The notes: generated by a model not told the origin, from the sequence alone. A stretch of 64,000 nucleotides of DNA from Pantoea sp. alder81 (GCF_020179835.1 NZ_JAIUDA010000008.1:186001-250000); one strand, 5' to 3'. Numbered from the stretch's first letter, positions 27,865 through 40,288 are shown. Numbers and translations are program-made.

Positions 27865-28485
27865 TTACAGAATTTCCAGCAGCTCGACTTCGAATACCAG
27901 GGTGCTGAATGGCGGGATGGATGCGCCAGCACCGCGCTCGCCGTACGCGAGGTTTTGTGGAATCACCAGTTCCCACTTAGAACCCACTGGCATCAGAGTC
28001 AGCGCTTCAATCCAGCCCGCGATCACGCCGCTTACCGGGAATTCAGCAGGCTCGCCACGTGCCACTGAGCTGTCGAACACAGAACCGTCGATCAATTTGC
28101 CGGTGTAGTGCACACGTACACGGTCCTGACGCGATGGGATTGGGCCATCGCCTTGGGTGATCACGCTGAACTGCAAACCAGATTCAGTGCTGCTCACGCC
28201 TTCACGCTGGGCATTCTGCTCCAGGAATTTATGGCCATCAGCAGCCATTGCTTCCACACGCTCACGACGCACGCCTTCTGCACGTTCGTGCACTTCACGC
28301 AGCGCGCGATGTACCACGTCAACAGGCACTGCCGGTGAGTTCCCTTCCAGCGCGTCGCGCAGACCCGCGAGCAGTGCTTCCGGCTGCAGACCCTGCAGGC
28401 CAGATTCCTGCAGCTGCTGGCCTACCTGTAAACCGATACCGTAACTTGCTTGTGATTCGACGCTGTCGAATGAAGGGGTGGTCAT
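27865..28485 (-). CDS. fklB: FKBP-type peptidyl-prolyl isomerase FklB (FKBP22)
   Basis: 206 residues, same length as E. coli. N-terminal helical dimerisation domain ([16 protein letters not shown]) to about 90, then the FKBP domain with [18 protein letters not shown] near 120 and [18 protein letters not shown] near 165. Cytoplasmic or periplasmic location is not settled by the sequence; no signal peptide is seen. Confidence 0.95.
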   Translation of the reverse strand: MTTPSFDSVESQASYGIGLQVGQQLQESGLQGLQPEALLAGLRDALEGNSPAVPVDVVHRALREVHERAEGVRRERVEAMAADGHKFLEQNAQREGVSSTESGLQFSVITQGDGPIPSRQDRVRVHYTGKLIDGSVFDSSVARGEPAEFPVSGVIAGWIEALTLMPVGSKWELVIPQNLAYGERGAGASIPPFSTLVFEVELLEIL

Positions 28486-28699
28486 CTTAATTCCTTAATC
28501 CCGGAGAAAATAGAAACGGCAGCATAACAGCGCAGGCGGCTGGCGTAAAATCTGCAGCGCCGCAGATGACATTTACCAGGGAAAGAGAAACAATACGCAG
28601 GTCAAATTTTTCAATGCTGGCAGGCACTTCCCGCCCGCATTGCCCATACTATAGCTGTGGCAACGTTTTCGTCGTACAGCGCTAAGAAAGAGAGAATAC

Positions 28700-29356
28700 A
28701 TGGGCCAGATCGCCCCACGACGCCGCAGGACGCGCGCACCGCGTGCTTTTACATTATCGAGGTTGCAACGTTGGCTGCCGCAATTTACGCGCAAGGCCGC
28801 CAGCGAGGAGGATTCACGAATGGCTTCTGATACCCCTTCCCGCGTTCCCGCCGTGCTACTGCGCGTCTGGCACCTGCTGGATGATGTACGCTGGATGAAC
28901 CCACTACCGGCCTTCCATCGACGTGGCATGGTGATTGCCCTGCTGGTTCTGCTATTAGCGTTTCTCTGGCCGAGCAGTACGCCGCAATACCCGATTGAGC
29001 GCCCGGCAGATAACAGCAGCAAAGAGGTGCCGTTGCAGGCGGAGATTTACGACAACAAGCAGCCGCAGAACACCCAGCCGAAAACCGATTCTCAGGGTGA
29101 GTGGCACAACTATACCGTGTCATCAGGCCAGACGCTGGCGCAGCTGTTCCGCGACAATAATCTGCCGGTAAATGATGTGTTTGCGATGGCTCGCGTCGAG
29201 GGGGACGATCAGCCGCTCAGCGCATTGAAGAATGGACAGCAGGTGAAGATTCGTCAGAACGCACAAGGCGTGGTGACAGGCTTAACGGTGGATGGCAGCA
29301 ACGGTCCGGTGCTGTTCACCCGTCAGCCCGACGGCAGCTTTATCCGCGCCCAGTAA
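28700..29356 (+). CDS. ytfB: YtfB, OapA-domain protein linked to cell division
   Basis: 218 residues. Basic cytoplasmic N-terminus, MNPLPAFHRRG near residue 66 and one membrane segment (MVIALLVLLLAFLW) near 78-91. A Gln-rich linker follows, then a C-terminal OapA/LysM-like domain with WHNYTVSSGQTLAQLFRDN near 135 and FTRQPDGSFIRA at the end, as in E. coli YtfB, which localises to division sites and binds glycans. The N-terminal ~45 residues are longer and more basic than in E. coli, so a later start is possible. Confidence 0.88.
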   Translation: MGQIAPRRRRTRAPRAFTLSRLQRWLPQFTRKAASEEDSRMASDTPSRVPAVLLRVWHLLDDVRWMNPLPAFHRRGMVIALLVLLLAFLWPSSTPQYPIERPADNSSKEVPLQAEIYDNKQPQNTQPKTDSQGEWHNYTVSSGQTLAQLFRDNNLPVNDVFAMARVEGDDQPLSALKNGQQVKIRQNAQGVVTGLTVDGSNGPVLFTRQPDGSFIRAQ

Positions 29357-29372
29357 ATCGCAGAAACAAAAA

Positions 29373-29395
29373 CGCCGGCACATGGCCGGCGTTTT
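29373..29395 (+). terminator. ytfB terminator
   Basis: CGCCGGC-ACATG-GCCGGCG followed by TTTT. Confidence 0.85.
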
Positions 29396-29407
29396 CGCGT
29401 TACCGAG

Positions 29408-29531
29408 TATACTCGTCATACTTCAAGTTGCTGATGCGTTGGCTTCGCTCATTCACCCCAGTCATTTACCTAAGTAAGCTCCTGAGATTCATTCCCTTGC
29501 CGCCTTCCCGCACCTTGAATTATTTAGAGTA
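29408..29531. repeat. ERIC element (copy 2)
   Basis: About 124 bp with the ERIC centre (CGCTCATTCACCCCAGTCA and AAGTAAGCTCCTGAGATTC) and ends ATACTTCAAGTTG and CTTGAATTATTTAGAGTA. It ends 2 bp from the rplI stop codon, between the convergent ytfB terminator and rplI, so it forms the 3' end of the rpsF operon transcript. Confidence 0.93.
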
Positions 29532-29533
29532 AA

Positions 29534-29995
<462 letters not shown>

Positions 29996-30022
29996 TTAAA
30001 GTCGTTAATGGACAACTACCAA

Positions 30023-30572
<550 letters not shown>

Positions 30573-30578
30573 GTCGGA

Positions 30579-31357
<779 letters not shown>

Positions 31358-31564
31358 ATGAAAACCATCATTTTCGCCACTTTACTGGGTCTCTTCCTGT
31401 CTCCACCCGCTTTCGCCAGCTCCGCTGACTACGCGCAGCAGATGAGAAGTAACAGCAGCAATGCGGCTTCAGGCTATGTCTATGTCAACCGGCTGGATGC
31501 GCCTGGCAGTAACCCGGTCAGTGCGAATACCAGTGCAGCAGATCGTTTATCTTCACAACTGTAA
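31358..31564 (+). CDS. Small exported protein, function unknown
   Basis: 68 residues. A clear Sec signal peptide (MKTIIFATLLGLFLSPPAFA) gives a mature part of about 48 residues, polar and rich in Ser, Asn and Ala (NSSNAASGYVYVNRLDAPGS). GAGGAG lies 7 nt before the ATG and a terminator follows. It resembles in size the DUF1471 proteins of this region of E. coli (yjfN, yjfY), but I do not see their motif. I cannot assign a function. Confidence 0.65.
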   Translation: MKTIIFATLLGLFLSPPAFASSADYAQQMRSNSSNAASGYVYVNRLDAPGSNPVSANTSAADRLSSQL

Positions 31565-31578
31565 ATCGGAAGACGTAA

Positions 31579-31610
31579 CGGGCTGGCCTCTTTGCCAGCC
31601 CGAGTTTTTT
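31579..31610. terminator. Terminator between the small exported protein gene and yjfP
   Basis: CGGGCTGGC and GCCAGCCCG arms around CTCTTT followed by AGTTTTTT. Confidence 0.88.
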
Positions 31611-32359
31611 CACAGCTGATGTTTGAAAAAACTCACCAGCGCGGTGAGGGCTGACGGCGTAATTTTGTGGCCAATCTGCTTTTCTGACAGGTAAGTGATT
31701 TTGTCATTCAACGCGGCTTCACGCAGCGCTTTCTCCAGACGGACGGTTTCGGCAAACGGCACCACTTCATCGGCTTCGCCGTGCCACAACAGCAACGGGC
31801 GATTAGCCAGTTTATCCAGCTGCTGGCTGGGATCGTAAGGCGCCAGCGGTGCGAGGCGGGCGGCAAGCGTCTCTTTTTGCTCTGGCGTGCGCGCCACCAG
31901 CGGCGGGAACAGCGTTTGACTCAACTGCATAAAGTAACCTGAGCCCATCATGCAAGCGACACTATGAATCTGCGGATAGCGCACCATCGCGCCGAGTGCC
32001 GTCATGCCGCCCATCGAGGCACCAGCCACCGCAAAGCGCTCATCGGCAATCCAGTCGTTCTCACGCAGCGCTGCTTCTAACAACGGCACTTCGTCGATGT
32101 TCTGTTTGAGGATCTCCCAGAAGTGCGTCATGCGCGTTTCGGTATCCCCGTTGTAGCGCGCCCCGTGCATGTCGGCGTCTGGCATTATCACGCGAAAACC
32201 GGCCTGCGCCAGTGCCACCGCAAAGTAGCTGTACACCTCTTTGGATGAGGTAAATCCGTGATAAAACAGGATGGTGGGTAAACGTGCCTGCCGCTGTCCC
32301 GCGGGAGCCGTGTGAATACACTCAATGCCTGCCAGGTTTTCCGTTGCCAACTCAATCAT
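31610..32359 (-). CDS. yjfP: Esterase YjfP (alpha/beta hydrolase)
   Basis: 249 residues. Oxyanion-hole segment FYHGFTSSKEVYSYF near residue 32, nucleophile motif GASMGGMTALG near 112, acid in WHGEADEVVPF near 195 and His in QIGHKITPSA near 230. E. coli YjfP is a carboxylesterase, active on short acyl esters; natural substrate unknown. The start at 32359 has GGAGG close upstream and matches the E. coli N-terminus (MIE). A Fur-box-like palindrome lies 12 bp before it. Confidence 0.92.
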   Translation of the reverse strand: MIELATENLAGIECIHTAPAGQRQARLPTILFYHGFTSSKEVYSYFAVALAQAGFRVIMPDADMHGARYNGDTETRMTHFWEILKQNIDEVPLLEAALRENDWIADERFAVAGASMGGMTALGAMVRYPQIHSVACMMGSGYFMQLSQTLFPPLVARTPEQKETLAARLAPLAPYDPSQQLDKLANRPLLLWHGEADEVVPFAETVRLEKALREAALNDKITYLSEKQIGHKITPSALTALVSFFKHQL

Positions 32360-32370
32360 ACCGCCTCCGT

Positions 32371-32385
32371 TGAGAATGATTATCA
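32371..32385. promoter_or_regulatory. Fur-box-like site upstream of yjfP
   Basis: TGAGAATGATTATCA matches the 7-1-7 Fur core TGATAAT-N-ATTATCA at all but one position. It overlaps the 5' leader of yjfP and is 135 bp from the divergent chemoreceptor gene. Confidence 0.55.
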
Positions 32386-32455
32386 CCCGTCACAGTGTAA
32401 GCGCTGAACGGCAAAACGCGAGCGACTTCACATTTAATCAGAATAATTTCTGTAC

Positions 32456-32482
32456 TAAACCTTTTGCCGCATTTGCCGTTGA
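32456..32482 (+). promoter_or_regulatory. Sigma-28-like promoter of the Cache-domain chemoreceptor gene
   Basis: TAAA, then exactly 15 nt, then GCCGTTGA; the -10 box matches GCCGATAA at 6 of 8 positions. It lies 38 bp before the ATG. Confidence 0.6.
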
Positions 32483-32519
32483 TCTTGTACCCCTCCAATA
32501 ATCTTGAAATAGGTACTTT

Positions 32520-34451
32520 ATGAAGCGTCTCTCTCTCAGCGCCATGGGTCTCGGCATTAAACTGTCTGTATTGACGTCTTTAAGCGTGGCGATTGTGCTG
32601 TTTACCTTGACCTTAACCCTGAGCCATAACGCGGCACGCCAACTGGAGCAGTTGGCCACCGACGATATGCAGAATCAGGTGTTGGGCATCAATGAAATGG
32701 CCACCATGTTTAACGCCACTTTGTCTGAAGAAGTGGCGAATTACACCAAGCTGTTCCAAAGCTTCCTGCCTAAACGCTTTAGCCGTGATGAAAATGAGCG
32801 TGTCCAGGTCGGCGAACTCAGTACGCCAACGCTGCGCGCCGGACTGAAAACGCTCAATCTTGATCAAATCGCCGTGGATGATTTTCTCGATCGCACCGGC
32901 GCGGTGTCGACCATCTTTGTGCGCGACGGTGAAGACTATGTCCGTATCGCTACCTCATTGAAAAAACAGGACGGCAACCGCGCCATCGGCACCAAATTGG
33001 ATCGCAGCAGCGCGGCATGGCGCAGCGTTAATCAGGGCGAAGTTTATCGCGGACTGGCCACGCTGTTTGGCCATCGCTATATCACCCAGTACCAGCCAGT
33101 GCAGGATGAGAGCGGTGCGGTGATCGCCATTCTGTTCGTCGGCGTGCAGATCGATACGCAATACGCCCTGATGCGTGACAAAGTGCTGGCGCGCCATCTT
33201 GGCGACAGTGGCAACTTTTTTGTTCTGAACGGCACCCCCGGCAGCACGCAGGGGCAATATCTGTTTGATCGTGAATCAGAGGGCAAATTGCCGCGTTGGG
33301 ATCAGACCGTCCAGGAGCAGCTGTTAACCCAGCCAAAAGGGTTGATGAGTATTGAGCTCGACGGTGAAACTACATTATTGGCGTGGCAGCAACTGCCGGG
33401 CTGGAACTGGATTATCGCGGGAAAAGTGAGTCGCGCCAGCCTGCTGGCTCCCATTACCCAGAGCCGCAACCTGTTTATCGTGATTGGCTTTGCACTGGTC
33501 ATCGCTTTCGCCGTGGGCTTTATCTGGTACAGCCGCCGCGCCATTACGCGTCCGTTACAACAGGTGATTCATCTGGCGGAGCAGTATGCGGCCGGGAATT
33601 TGCAGGCGCATCTGGATTCTAACCGTCGTGACGAAATCGGCCAACTGGTGGCAGCCATTAATGGCATCGGCGATGGACTGGAAAAAGTGGTGAGTCAGGT
33701 TCGCCATGCGGCACGCGATATCAGCCGAGGCACCGATACGATCGCCGCCAGCAGCTCCAGCATCAGTGAGCAGATCAATCGTCAGGCGAGTAGCGTGGAA
33801 GAGACCTCTGCCAGCATGGAGCAGTTTGGTGCAACTGTCGCGCAAACCGCGGCCAACGTGCGCCAGGCGATGGCGCTGGTCGGTGAAGCGGCCAGCACCG
33901 TCAATCATGGTGGCAGTACAGTGGCACGCTCTGTCGAAACCATGGCGGAGATCCGCGTGGCTTCACAAAGCATCGCCGATATCACCCATGTGATTGAGTC
34001 GATTGCTTTCCAGACCAATATTCTGGCACTTAACGCGGCGGTGGAAGCGGCGCGTGCCGGTGAGCATGGCAAAGGCTTTGCCGTGGTGGCAGCGGAGGTG
34101 CGTGCGCTAGCGCAGCGCAGTGCCAACGCGGCGAAAGAGATCGATAACTTGATCGCCACCTCCATCGATAAAGTGGCGGCCGGGCATACGCTGTCTGAGC
34201 AAACGCGCGATGCGATGCAGCATATCGTCAGTCATATTGAGCAGGTCAAAACGCTGATGGGCGAGATCAATATCGCTGCCCAGGAGCAGGCGGCGGGCAT
34301 TGGTCAGGTGAATCTGGCGATGAATCATATTGGCCAGGCGACGCACCAAAGCAGCGATATGATTACCCAATCGGAAACCACTGCGCAAACGCTGAGCCAG
34401 CAAGGTCATCATTTGACCCAGCTCGTGAGTGTTTTTCATCTGAAAGACTGA
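32520..34451 (+). CDS. Methyl-accepting chemotaxis protein with Cache sensor domain
   Basis: 643 residues. Membrane segment at about 13-35, a Cache_3/Cache_2-type periplasmic sensor to about 315 ([28 protein letters not shown] near 120, of which [13 protein letters not shown] is typical), second segment near 318-340 ([19 protein letters not shown]), HAMP ([12 protein letters not shown]), and a signalling domain with tip [21 protein letters not shown]. No CheR-docking pentapeptide. Such Cache receptors usually bind small organic acids or amino acids; the ligand is unknown. Confidence 0.92.
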   Translation: MKRLSLSAMGLGIKLSVLTSLSVAIVLFTLTLTLSHNAARQLEQLATDDMQNQVLGINEMATMFNATLSEEVANYTKLFQSFLPKRFSRDENERVQVGELSTPTLRAGLKTLNLDQIAVDDFLDRTGAVSTIFVRDGEDYVRIATSLKKQDGNRAIGTKLDRSSAAWRSVNQGEVYRGLATLFGHRYITQYQPVQDESGAVIAILFVGVQIDTQYALMRDKVLARHLGDSGNFFVLNGTPGSTQGQYLFDRESEGKLPRWDQTVQEQLLTQPKGLMSIELDGETTLLAWQQLPGWNWIIAGKVSRASLLAPITQSRNLFIVIGFALVIAFAVGFIWYSRRAITRPLQQVIHLAEQYAAGNLQAHLDSNRRDEIGQLVAAINGIGDGLEKVVSQVRHAARDISRGTDTIAASSSSISEQINRQASSVEETSASMEQFGATVAQTAANVRQAMALVGEAASTVNHGGSTVARSVETMAEIRVASQSIADITHVIESIAFQTNILALNAAVEAARAGEHGKGFAVVAAEVRALAQRSANAAKEIDNLIATSIDKVAAGHTLSEQTRDAMQHIVSHIEQVKTLMGEINIAAQEQAAGIGQVNLAMNHIGQATHQSSDMITQSETTAQTLSQQGHHLTQLVSVFHLKD

Positions 34452-34506
34452 TGTGAGTCGGGAAGATGGCCTAAACTGGAGCCATCTTCCTTTTCAGGAG
34501 CTTGTT

Positions 34507-34833
34507 ATGCGTCGCCTCTTACTGGTGTTGTGCTTGTTATTAACCGGTTGTGCCGCGTTTAAAACCACCCCCGAAGCCCCACCGCCGCCCACCAGCCACG
34601 CGCAGGAGATCAGCCGTGCGCAAAGTTATGGTTTGCGCAAGCTCGGCAACATTACCGTCTCCACCCGTGGTTCACCGGATGATGCCGAACGCGCACTGGC
34701 TGCACGAGCGAATCAGGCGGGCGCCGTGTATTACCAAATCCTGATGCTGGATGAAACCACACTACCCGGCTTTTGGTACGGCACCGCGATTCTCTATGGC
34801 GCGCCATCAGCCAGCGCTGGCTCGCAGCAGTAG
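34507..34833 (+). CDS. bsmA: Biofilm/peroxide-resistance lipoprotein BsmA (DUF1471)
   Basis: 108 residues. Lipoprotein signal with lipobox LLTGC near residue 14, a Pro-rich linker, then the DUF1471 fold (YGLRKLGNITVSTRGSPDDAERALAARA, of which GNITVSTRGSPDDAE is the marker). E. coli BsmA (YjfO) affects biofilm maturation and stress resistance. The ATG at 34507 has AGGAG 6 nt upstream. Its 3' end overlaps the convergent aidB end by 27 bp. Confidence 0.88.
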   Translation: MRRLLLVLCLLLTGCAAFKTTPEAPPPPTSHAQEISRAQSYGLRKLGNITVSTRGSPDDAERALAARANQAGAVYYQILMLDETTLPGFWYGTAILYGAPSASAGSQQ

Positions 34834-36435
34834 GCGCGCGCTGAGATCGTCACTCAGCGAACGCCGCCCCCGCATATCCAGATGTTGATCGCACCAGCCA
34901 TCGGCCAACGGCGGTTCTGCCACTTTCAACAGAATCGCTGCCGTCGCCAGTTGTAAAAGCGCCTGCGTGACCTCGCGCGCCGTGCCTTCGCGCACATGAT
35001 TGAGCTGCAGCCTTAACTGACGCCAGCGACGATCAAAGTGGCGATTTATGCCTTTTACGGCTTCAAATTCATCATTGAGCATAGTCATCACATCGGCCTG
35101 ACGACCCAGCACGCGCAGCACGTCGAGGCACATCACGTTGCCGGAGCCCTCCCAGATGCTGTTGACCGGCATCTCGCGGTAGAGACGAGGCAGCTCACTC
35201 TCTTCGCAATAGCCGATACCGCCCAGCACTTCCATCGACTCCGCCACAAATGGCATGCCGGCTTTGCAGATGCCAAACTTGGCGGCAGGTGTGAAAAGCC
35301 GCGCATATAAACGTTCATGCTCGCTGGCGGGGGTTGACCATGCGCGCGCTAATCGCATGAGCAGCGCTGTCTGTCCTTCCAGCTGCAGCGCCTGCTGCGC
35401 CAGCACGGTGCGCATTAATGGCTGATCGCTGAGGTTTTTGCCCATCACCTGACGCTGCTGCGCGTGATGCAGAGCAATCGACAGGGCACGCCGCATCAAA
35501 CCATGGCTACCCAATGCGCAATCAAGGCGCGTCATGCCACCCATTTTCAGGATAAGCCTTACACCATCGCCCTCTTCGCCCATCAACCAGCCTATCGCAT
35601 CCTGAAACTCCACTTCGGCGCTGGCGTTAGAGCGGTTGCCCAGCTTGTCTTTTAGGCGTTCAATGCGAATCGCGTTGCGCATGCCATCAGGCAGCAGGCG
35701 CGGCAGAAAGAAGCAGCTCAGCCCCTGTGAGGTTTGCGCCAGTATCAGATGCGCATCGCTTTGTGGCACGGAGAAAAACCATTTATGACCGGTGAAGCGA
35801 TAAGGCTCGCCTGTGCCGTGCACACCAATCGGTTCCGCGCGCGTGCTGTTGCTGAGCACATCGGTTCCGCCCTGCTTCTCGGTCATGCCCATGCCAATCA
35901 ACAGGCCGCGCTTTTTATTACCCGGCTGATGATGTGCATCGTAACGATCGCTCAGCAGCGCCTCGCGCCAATCAGCGTAGACCTCCGGCAGATGATTTTG
36001 CAGTAGCGGAATGGCGGCGTGGGTCATGGTCACAGGACAGAGCGAACCCGCTTCAACTTGCGCGTGCAAAATAAAACGCGCGGCTCGTGCCACCATGGCA
36101 TTAGGCTGCACATTCGGCTGCCAGCTGAGATTGTGCAAGCGGCTGGCGCACAATCCCTGCATCAACAGGTGCCATGCCGGGTGAAAGCGCACCTCGTCTA
36201 GCCGCTCACCGCGTGCGTCGTAGCGCTGCAGCTCAGGTGGTTGGGTATTGGCCAGACGGCCCAATTCAAGGGATTCGGCGCTGCCGAGTTGCAGTCCAAC
36301 GGAGGCCAGCCATTCGCGGTCCCAGCCTGCACCTTCGCGTGCCACCGCCTCGCATAAGGCGATATCGTGGGTGAATAAATTGCTGTTACTAAGAGGATGG
36401 GGCTGATTGAAAATGCTGTGGGTTGTCCAGGTCAT
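34807..36435 (-). CDS. aidB: Isovaleryl-CoA dehydrogenase-like protein AidB
   Basis: 542 residues (E. coli 541), acyl-CoA dehydrogenase family. GMGMTEKQGGTDVLSN near residue 182 (FAD contacts), YRFTGHKWFFSVPQSDAHL near 213, GGIGYCEESELPRLYREMPV near 410 with the catalytic-type Glu region, and a C-terminal DNA-binding domain typical of AidB. It is induced by alkylation stress in E. coli through Ada and protects promoters of certain genes. No Ada box was identified upstream by eye. Confidence 0.96.
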   Translation of the reverse strand: MTWTTHSIFNQPHPLSNSNLFTHDIALCEAVAREGAGWDREWLASVGLQLGSAESLELGRLANTQPPELQRYDARGERLDEVRFHPAWHLLMQGLCASRLHNLSWQPNVQPNAMVARAARFILHAQVEAGSLCPVTMTHAAIPLLQNHLPEVYADWREALLSDRYDAHHQPGNKKRGLLIGMGMTEKQGGTDVLSNSTRAEPIGVHGTGEPYRFTGHKWFFSVPQSDAHLILAQTSQGLSCFFLPRLLPDGMRNAIRIERLKDKLGNRSNASAEVEFQDAIGWLMGEEGDGVRLILKMGGMTRLDCALGSHGLMRRALSIALHHAQQRQVMGKNLSDQPLMRTVLAQQALQLEGQTALLMRLARAWSTPASEHERLYARLFTPAAKFGICKAGMPFVAESMEVLGGIGYCEESELPRLYREMPVNSIWEGSGNVMCLDVLRVLGRQADVMTMLNDEFEAVKGINRHFDRRWRQLRLQLNHVREGTAREVTQALLQLATAAILLKVAEPPLADGWCDQHLDMRGRRSLSDDLSARLLLRASAG

Positions 36436-36524
36436 AATGTGGCATCTCCCTCATAAAACGCATGGTTCAAGTATGAGGGGGATGTGCAGTTATGCCTGGC
36501 TCAGAAACACTTTTGCGGCGGGGA

Positions 36525-37259
36525 TCACGCCAAACGCTGACGCACCGCTTCGAACAGGCAGACGCCGGTTGCGACAGAGACGTTCAGTGAAGAGACGCTG
36601 CCAGCCATTGGGATGCTGATCAGCTCATCGCAGTGTTCACGGGTCAGACGACGCATGCCTTCGCCTTCCGCGCCCATCACCAGCGCCATCGGGCCGGTCA
36701 TTTTGCTCTGGTACACGTTGTGATCGGCTTCGCCTGCGGTGCCCACCACCCAGATGTTGTACTCCTGCAGTAAACGCAGGGTACGTGCCAGGTTGGTGAC
36801 ACGAATCAGGGGCACGTTTTCTGCTGCGCCACTGGCGACTTTTTTCGCCGTGGCATTCAGCGGAGCGGCACGATCTTTCGGCACAATCACCGCATGTACG
36901 CCAGCAGCATCAGCGCTACGCAGACAGGCTCCGAGGTTATGCGGATCGGTAACGCCATCCAGTACCAGCAGGAACGGTTTATCCAGACTTTGCAGCAGAT
37001 CCGGTAAATCGCCTTCCTGATAGTTTTTACCCTGCTTCACGCGCGCCACGATACCCTGATGCACACCGCCTTCCACCTGGCTATCGAGCCATTGGCGGTT
37101 AGCCACCTGAACCACAATTCCCTGAGCTTCCAGTGCGGCAATCAGTGGCTGCAGGCGACGATCGTCACGGCCTTTGAGAATAAAGACTTCCTGGAAACGC
37201 TGAGGATCACGTTCCAGCAGCGCCTGCACGGCATGAATACCAAAAATTATTTCACTCAT
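36525..37259 (-). CDS. rlmB: 23S rRNA (guanosine-2'-O-)-methyltransferase RlmB
   Basis: 244 residues. SpoU-family motif 1 [20 protein letters not shown] near 108, motif 2 [20 protein letters not shown] near 192 and motif 3 [19 protein letters not shown] at the C-terminus. It methylates Gm2251 in the peptidyl-transferase P loop. The ATG at 37259 (MSEIIFG) matches the E. coli start; a TTG four codons upstream is in frame. Operon with rnr. Confidence 0.96.
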   Translation of the reverse strand: MSEIIFGIHAVQALLERDPQRFQEVFILKGRDDRRLQPLIAALEAQGIVVQVANRQWLDSQVEGGVHQGIVARVKQGKNYQEGDLPDLLQSLDKPFLLVLDGVTDPHNLGACLRSADAAGVHAVIVPKDRAAPLNATAKKVASGAAENVPLIRVTNLARTLRLLQEYNIWVVGTAGEADHNVYQSKMTGPMALVMGAEGEGMRRLTREHCDELISIPMAGSVSSLNVSVATGVCLFEAVRQRLA

Positions 37260-37310
37260 TTGTTTGCTCAAGGTTGTATGTATCTATCTGAAAATATGGG
37301 CATTAATTAG

Positions 37311-37331
37311 GGTCGACCATTTATGGCGACC
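37311..37331. repeat. REP-like hairpin GGTCG(A)CC/GGCGACC, copy 4 (imperfect)
   Basis: GGTCGACCAT-TT-ATGGCGACC, the same family as the hairpins at 2795, 8171 and 24667 with one extra base in the left arm. It lies between rnr and rlmB in the same transcription unit. Confidence 0.65.
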
Positions 37332-37377
37332 CTTGCTTCATGATGCGATCAGCCCTTTAGACTTCGCGATCCAGCCC

Positions 37378-39828
37378 TCAGGCTTCGTTAGGTTTCTTCT
37401 TCGGCCCACGCTTGGCCTTTGTGGCGGCGGCGATTTTACGGGTTTTCTCAGAGACTTTTTTGCCTTTTTTCTCGGTGTTTGCCGATGGCTCAGCAGCCGC
37501 AGGCTTTTTCTTCTCGCTGCGGAACGCTGAATCTGGCTCGAAGGTGCCCTTTTTACCCGCATCGCGACGACGTCTGGCCGGTGGCTTACCGCCGCGCTTC
37601 TCACGTTCACGCTCGGTTTTACCTTCACCGCGCGGTACGCGTTTGCTGGAGATCAGCGCGAAGTCGATTTTGCGCTCATCCATGTGAACCGCTTCCACGC
37701 GCACTTCCACCGTATCGCCAAGGCGATAGGTACGACCACCGGATTCACCAATCAAACGCTGACCGACGGGGTCGAAACGGTAGTAATCGTTATCCAGTGA
37801 AGAAACGTGCACCAGGCCGTCGATAAACAGATCGTTGAGGCGTACGAAGAAACCAAATCCGGTGACGCTAGAGATCACACCGTTAAACACATTGCCGACC
37901 TGATCCTGCATAAAGTCGCATTTCAGCCAGTCTGCCACATCACGTGTCGCTTCATCGGCGCGGCGCTCTGTCAGTGAACAGTGCTGGCCAAGTTGCAGCA
38001 TCTGCTGCATATCGTAGTGATAACCGCCGTTTGGCGTGGTGTTACCCTTCAGCGTGCCCTGCTCTTTCGCCAGCAGGTATTTGATCGCGCGGTGTAACAG
38101 CAGATCAGGATAACGACGAATCGGCGAAGTGAAGTGTGCATATGACTGCAGCGCCAGGCCGAAGTGGCCGCGGTTCTCTGGATCGTATACCGCTTGCTTC
38201 ATCGAACGCAGCAGCATGGTTTGCAGCATTTCCGCATCTGGACGCTCGGCCACTTGCTTCAGCAGTGCTGCATAATCAACAGGCTGCGGTTTCATGCCAC
38301 CCGGCAGGCTTAAGCCCAGCTCGTTCAGCACGGTACGGAAGCTCTTGATGCTGTCTTCGCTCGGACGATCGTGATCGCGGAACAGTGCCGGCTCTTCGTG
38401 CTTCTCGACATAACGTGCTGAGGCAATGTTAGCAAGGATCATGCACTCTTCGATCAGCTTGTGCGCTTCGTTGCGAGCAGTGCGTTCAACACGGTCGATA
38501 CGGCGTTCCGCATTGAAGATAAATTTCGCTTCCTCAGTTTCGAAGGAGATACCGCCACGCTGTTCACGCGCAGTTTCCAGCTCCTGATACATGTGATGCA
38601 GCTCTTCAAGGTGTTTAACCTGTGCAGCATACTGCTCACGCAGCTCGGTATCGCCCTGCAGAATGTTCCACACTTTGTTGTAGGTCAGACGCGCATGGGA
38701 GTTCATCACCGCTTCGTAGTGCTTATAGCCGGTGAGCTTGCCGCTGGAAGAGATGGTCATCTCACACACCATGCACAGACGATCAACTTGCGGGTTCAGC
38801 GAGCACAGGCCGTTGGAGAGGATCTCCGGCAGCATCGGCACCACTTGCGACGGGAAATAGACCGACGTGCCGCGCTGATGCGCTTCGTCATCTAACGCCG
38901 TACCTGGACGCACGTAATAACTGACATCCGCAATCGCAACCCACAGACGCCAGCCGCCACCGCGTTTTTTCTCACAGTAGACCGCATCATCGAAGTCACG
39001 CGCATCTTCACCATCGATAGTGACGAGCGGTAACTCACGTAAATCAACACGCCCTTTTTTCGCGGCTTCTGGCACCTGCTCTTGCAGCTTCGAAATCTCT
39101 TTCTCGACTTCTTCAGGCCAGGTATGCGGAATTTCATGGGTACGCAGCGCCATATCAACGGCAAGGCTGGTACCCATATCGTCACCGAGAATCTCGGTCA
39201 CTTTACCGATGGCTTTGGTGCGACGGGTCGAGCGCTGGATGATCTCCACCACCACAACCGATCCCATACGCGCGTTAAGTGTTTCTTCCTGCGGGATGAG
39301 AATGTCAAAGCTCAGGCGGCTGTCATCCGGCACCACAAATCCGGTACCGGCATCGGTAAAGTAACGGCCAACGATCTGGCTGTTGCGCGGCTCAAGCACA
39401 CGCACTACACGCGCCTCGCGGCGACCTTTACGGTCAGCGCTGCCCGGCTGCGCCAGGATCACATCACCGTGCAGGCAAAATTTCATCTGCTCAGCAGAAA
39501 GATAGAAATCATCTTTCTGGCCTTCAACGCGCAGGAAGCCATAGCCATCACGGTGGCCAATCACTTTGCCGCGCAATAAGTCGAGGCGTTCTGGCAGGGC
39601 GTAACATTGACGACGGGTAAACACCAGCTGACCATCACGCTCCATGGCGCGCAGACGACGGCGCAGCGCTTCAAGCTGGTCTTCGCTGGTGATATTCAAT
39701 TCCTGAGCAATTTCATCACGATTGATGGGTTTCTCACGCTTTTCTAACAGCGCCAGAATAAATTCGCGGCTTGGAATGGGGTTGTCGTACTTTTCTGCTT
39801 CTCTATCCTGGAAAGGATCTTTTGACAT
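37378..39828 (-). CDS. rnr: Ribonuclease R
   Basis: 816 residues. N-terminal winged-helix ([20 protein letters not shown] from residue 20), cold-shock domains to about 250, the RNB domain with [16 protein letters not shown] near 275 holding the Asp cluster, the [16 protein letters not shown] segment near 560, an S1 domain near 645-725 and a Lys/Arg-rich tail. It is the 3'-5' exonuclease for structured RNA. Start at ATG 39828 with GGAGG 7 nt upstream; the longer frame into nsrR is not real. Confidence 0.97.
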   Translation of the reverse strand: MSKDPFQDREAEKYDNPIPSREFILALLEKREKPINRDEIAQELNITSEDQLEALRRRLRAMERDGQLVFTRRQCYALPERLDLLRGKVIGHRDGYGFLRVEGQKDDFYLSAEQMKFCLHGDVILAQPGSADRKGRREARVVRVLEPRNSQIVGRYFTDAGTGFVVPDDSRLSFDILIPQEETLNARMGSVVVVEIIQRSTRRTKAIGKVTEILGDDMGTSLAVDMALRTHEIPHTWPEEVEKEISKLQEQVPEAAKKGRVDLRELPLVTIDGEDARDFDDAVYCEKKRGGGWRLWVAIADVSYYVRPGTALDDEAHQRGTSVYFPSQVVPMLPEILSNGLCSLNPQVDRLCMVCEMTISSSGKLTGYKHYEAVMNSHARLTYNKVWNILQGDTELREQYAAQVKHLEELHHMYQELETAREQRGGISFETEEAKFIFNAERRIDRVERTARNEAHKLIEECMILANIASARYVEKHEEPALFRDHDRPSEDSIKSFRTVLNELGLSLPGGMKPQPVDYAALLKQVAERPDAEMLQTMLLRSMKQAVYDPENRGHFGLALQSYAHFTSPIRRYPDLLLHRAIKYLLAKEQGTLKGNTTPNGGYHYDMQQMLQLGQHCSLTERRADEATRDVADWLKCDFMQDQVGNVFNGVISSVTGFGFFVRLNDLFIDGLVHVSSLDNDYYRFDPVGQRLIGESGGRTYRLGDTVEVRVEAVHMDERKIDFALISSKRVPRGEGKTEREREKRGGKPPARRRRDAGKKGTFEPDSAFRSEKKKPAAAEPSANTEKKGKKVSEKTRKIAAATKAKRGPKKKPNEA

Positions 39829-39844
39829 TACGGTTCCTCCGATG

Positions 39845-40288
39845 TCATTTAATTTGGATTGCCACCGGCGGTTCGGACAATAAAATTTGGTACAGTGAAT
39901 CGTTATCTTTGACCAGATCGGCCAGCGTATAGTTATCCAACTCTTTGAGGAATAACTGGACCGCATCGTGCAGCGCCTTGCGCAGACGACAGGCCGGCGT
40001 AATGGCGCACTCTTCACAGTTCACCAACTGCAAAGGCTCCATTCTTCTCACAACCTGACCAATGACGATTTTTTCCGGGTCCATGCCTAAACGAATTCCG
40101 CCGTTTTTACCGCGAGTTGCGGCGACAAAGCCAGCCCGGCTTAGTTGGTTGATGATTTTAACCATATGGTTACGCGACACCCCGTAGGTATCGGTGACTT
40201 CGGTAATGTTGGTCTGCTTACCTTCCGGCAACGTCGCCATGTAAATCAGCGCACGCAGACCATAATCGGTGAAACTCGTTAGCTGCAC
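39845..40288 (-). CDS. nsrR: Nitric-oxide-sensing Rrf2 repressor NsrR
   Basis: 147 residues. Winged HTH ([20 protein letters not shown] near 25) and the [Fe-S] cluster loop with Cys in [14 protein letters not shown] near 92-103, the C-x2-C-x5-C arrangement of NsrR. It represses NO-detoxification genes such as hmp until NO damages the cluster. Upstream of rnr by 16 nt, as in E. coli. Confidence 0.96.
   Translation of the reverse strand: MQLTSFTDYGLRALIYMATLPEGKQTNITEVTDTYGVSRNHMVKIINQLSRAGFVAATRGKNGGIRLGMDPEKIVIGQVVRRMEPLQLVNCEECAITPACRLRKALHDAVQLFLKELDNYTLADLVKDNDSLYQILLSEPPVAIQIK

Noticed and set aside
39829..40017. 63-codon N-terminal extension of ribonuclease R
   Set aside because: It reads nsrR in another frame, while GGAGG and ATG at 39828 give the known RNase R start.
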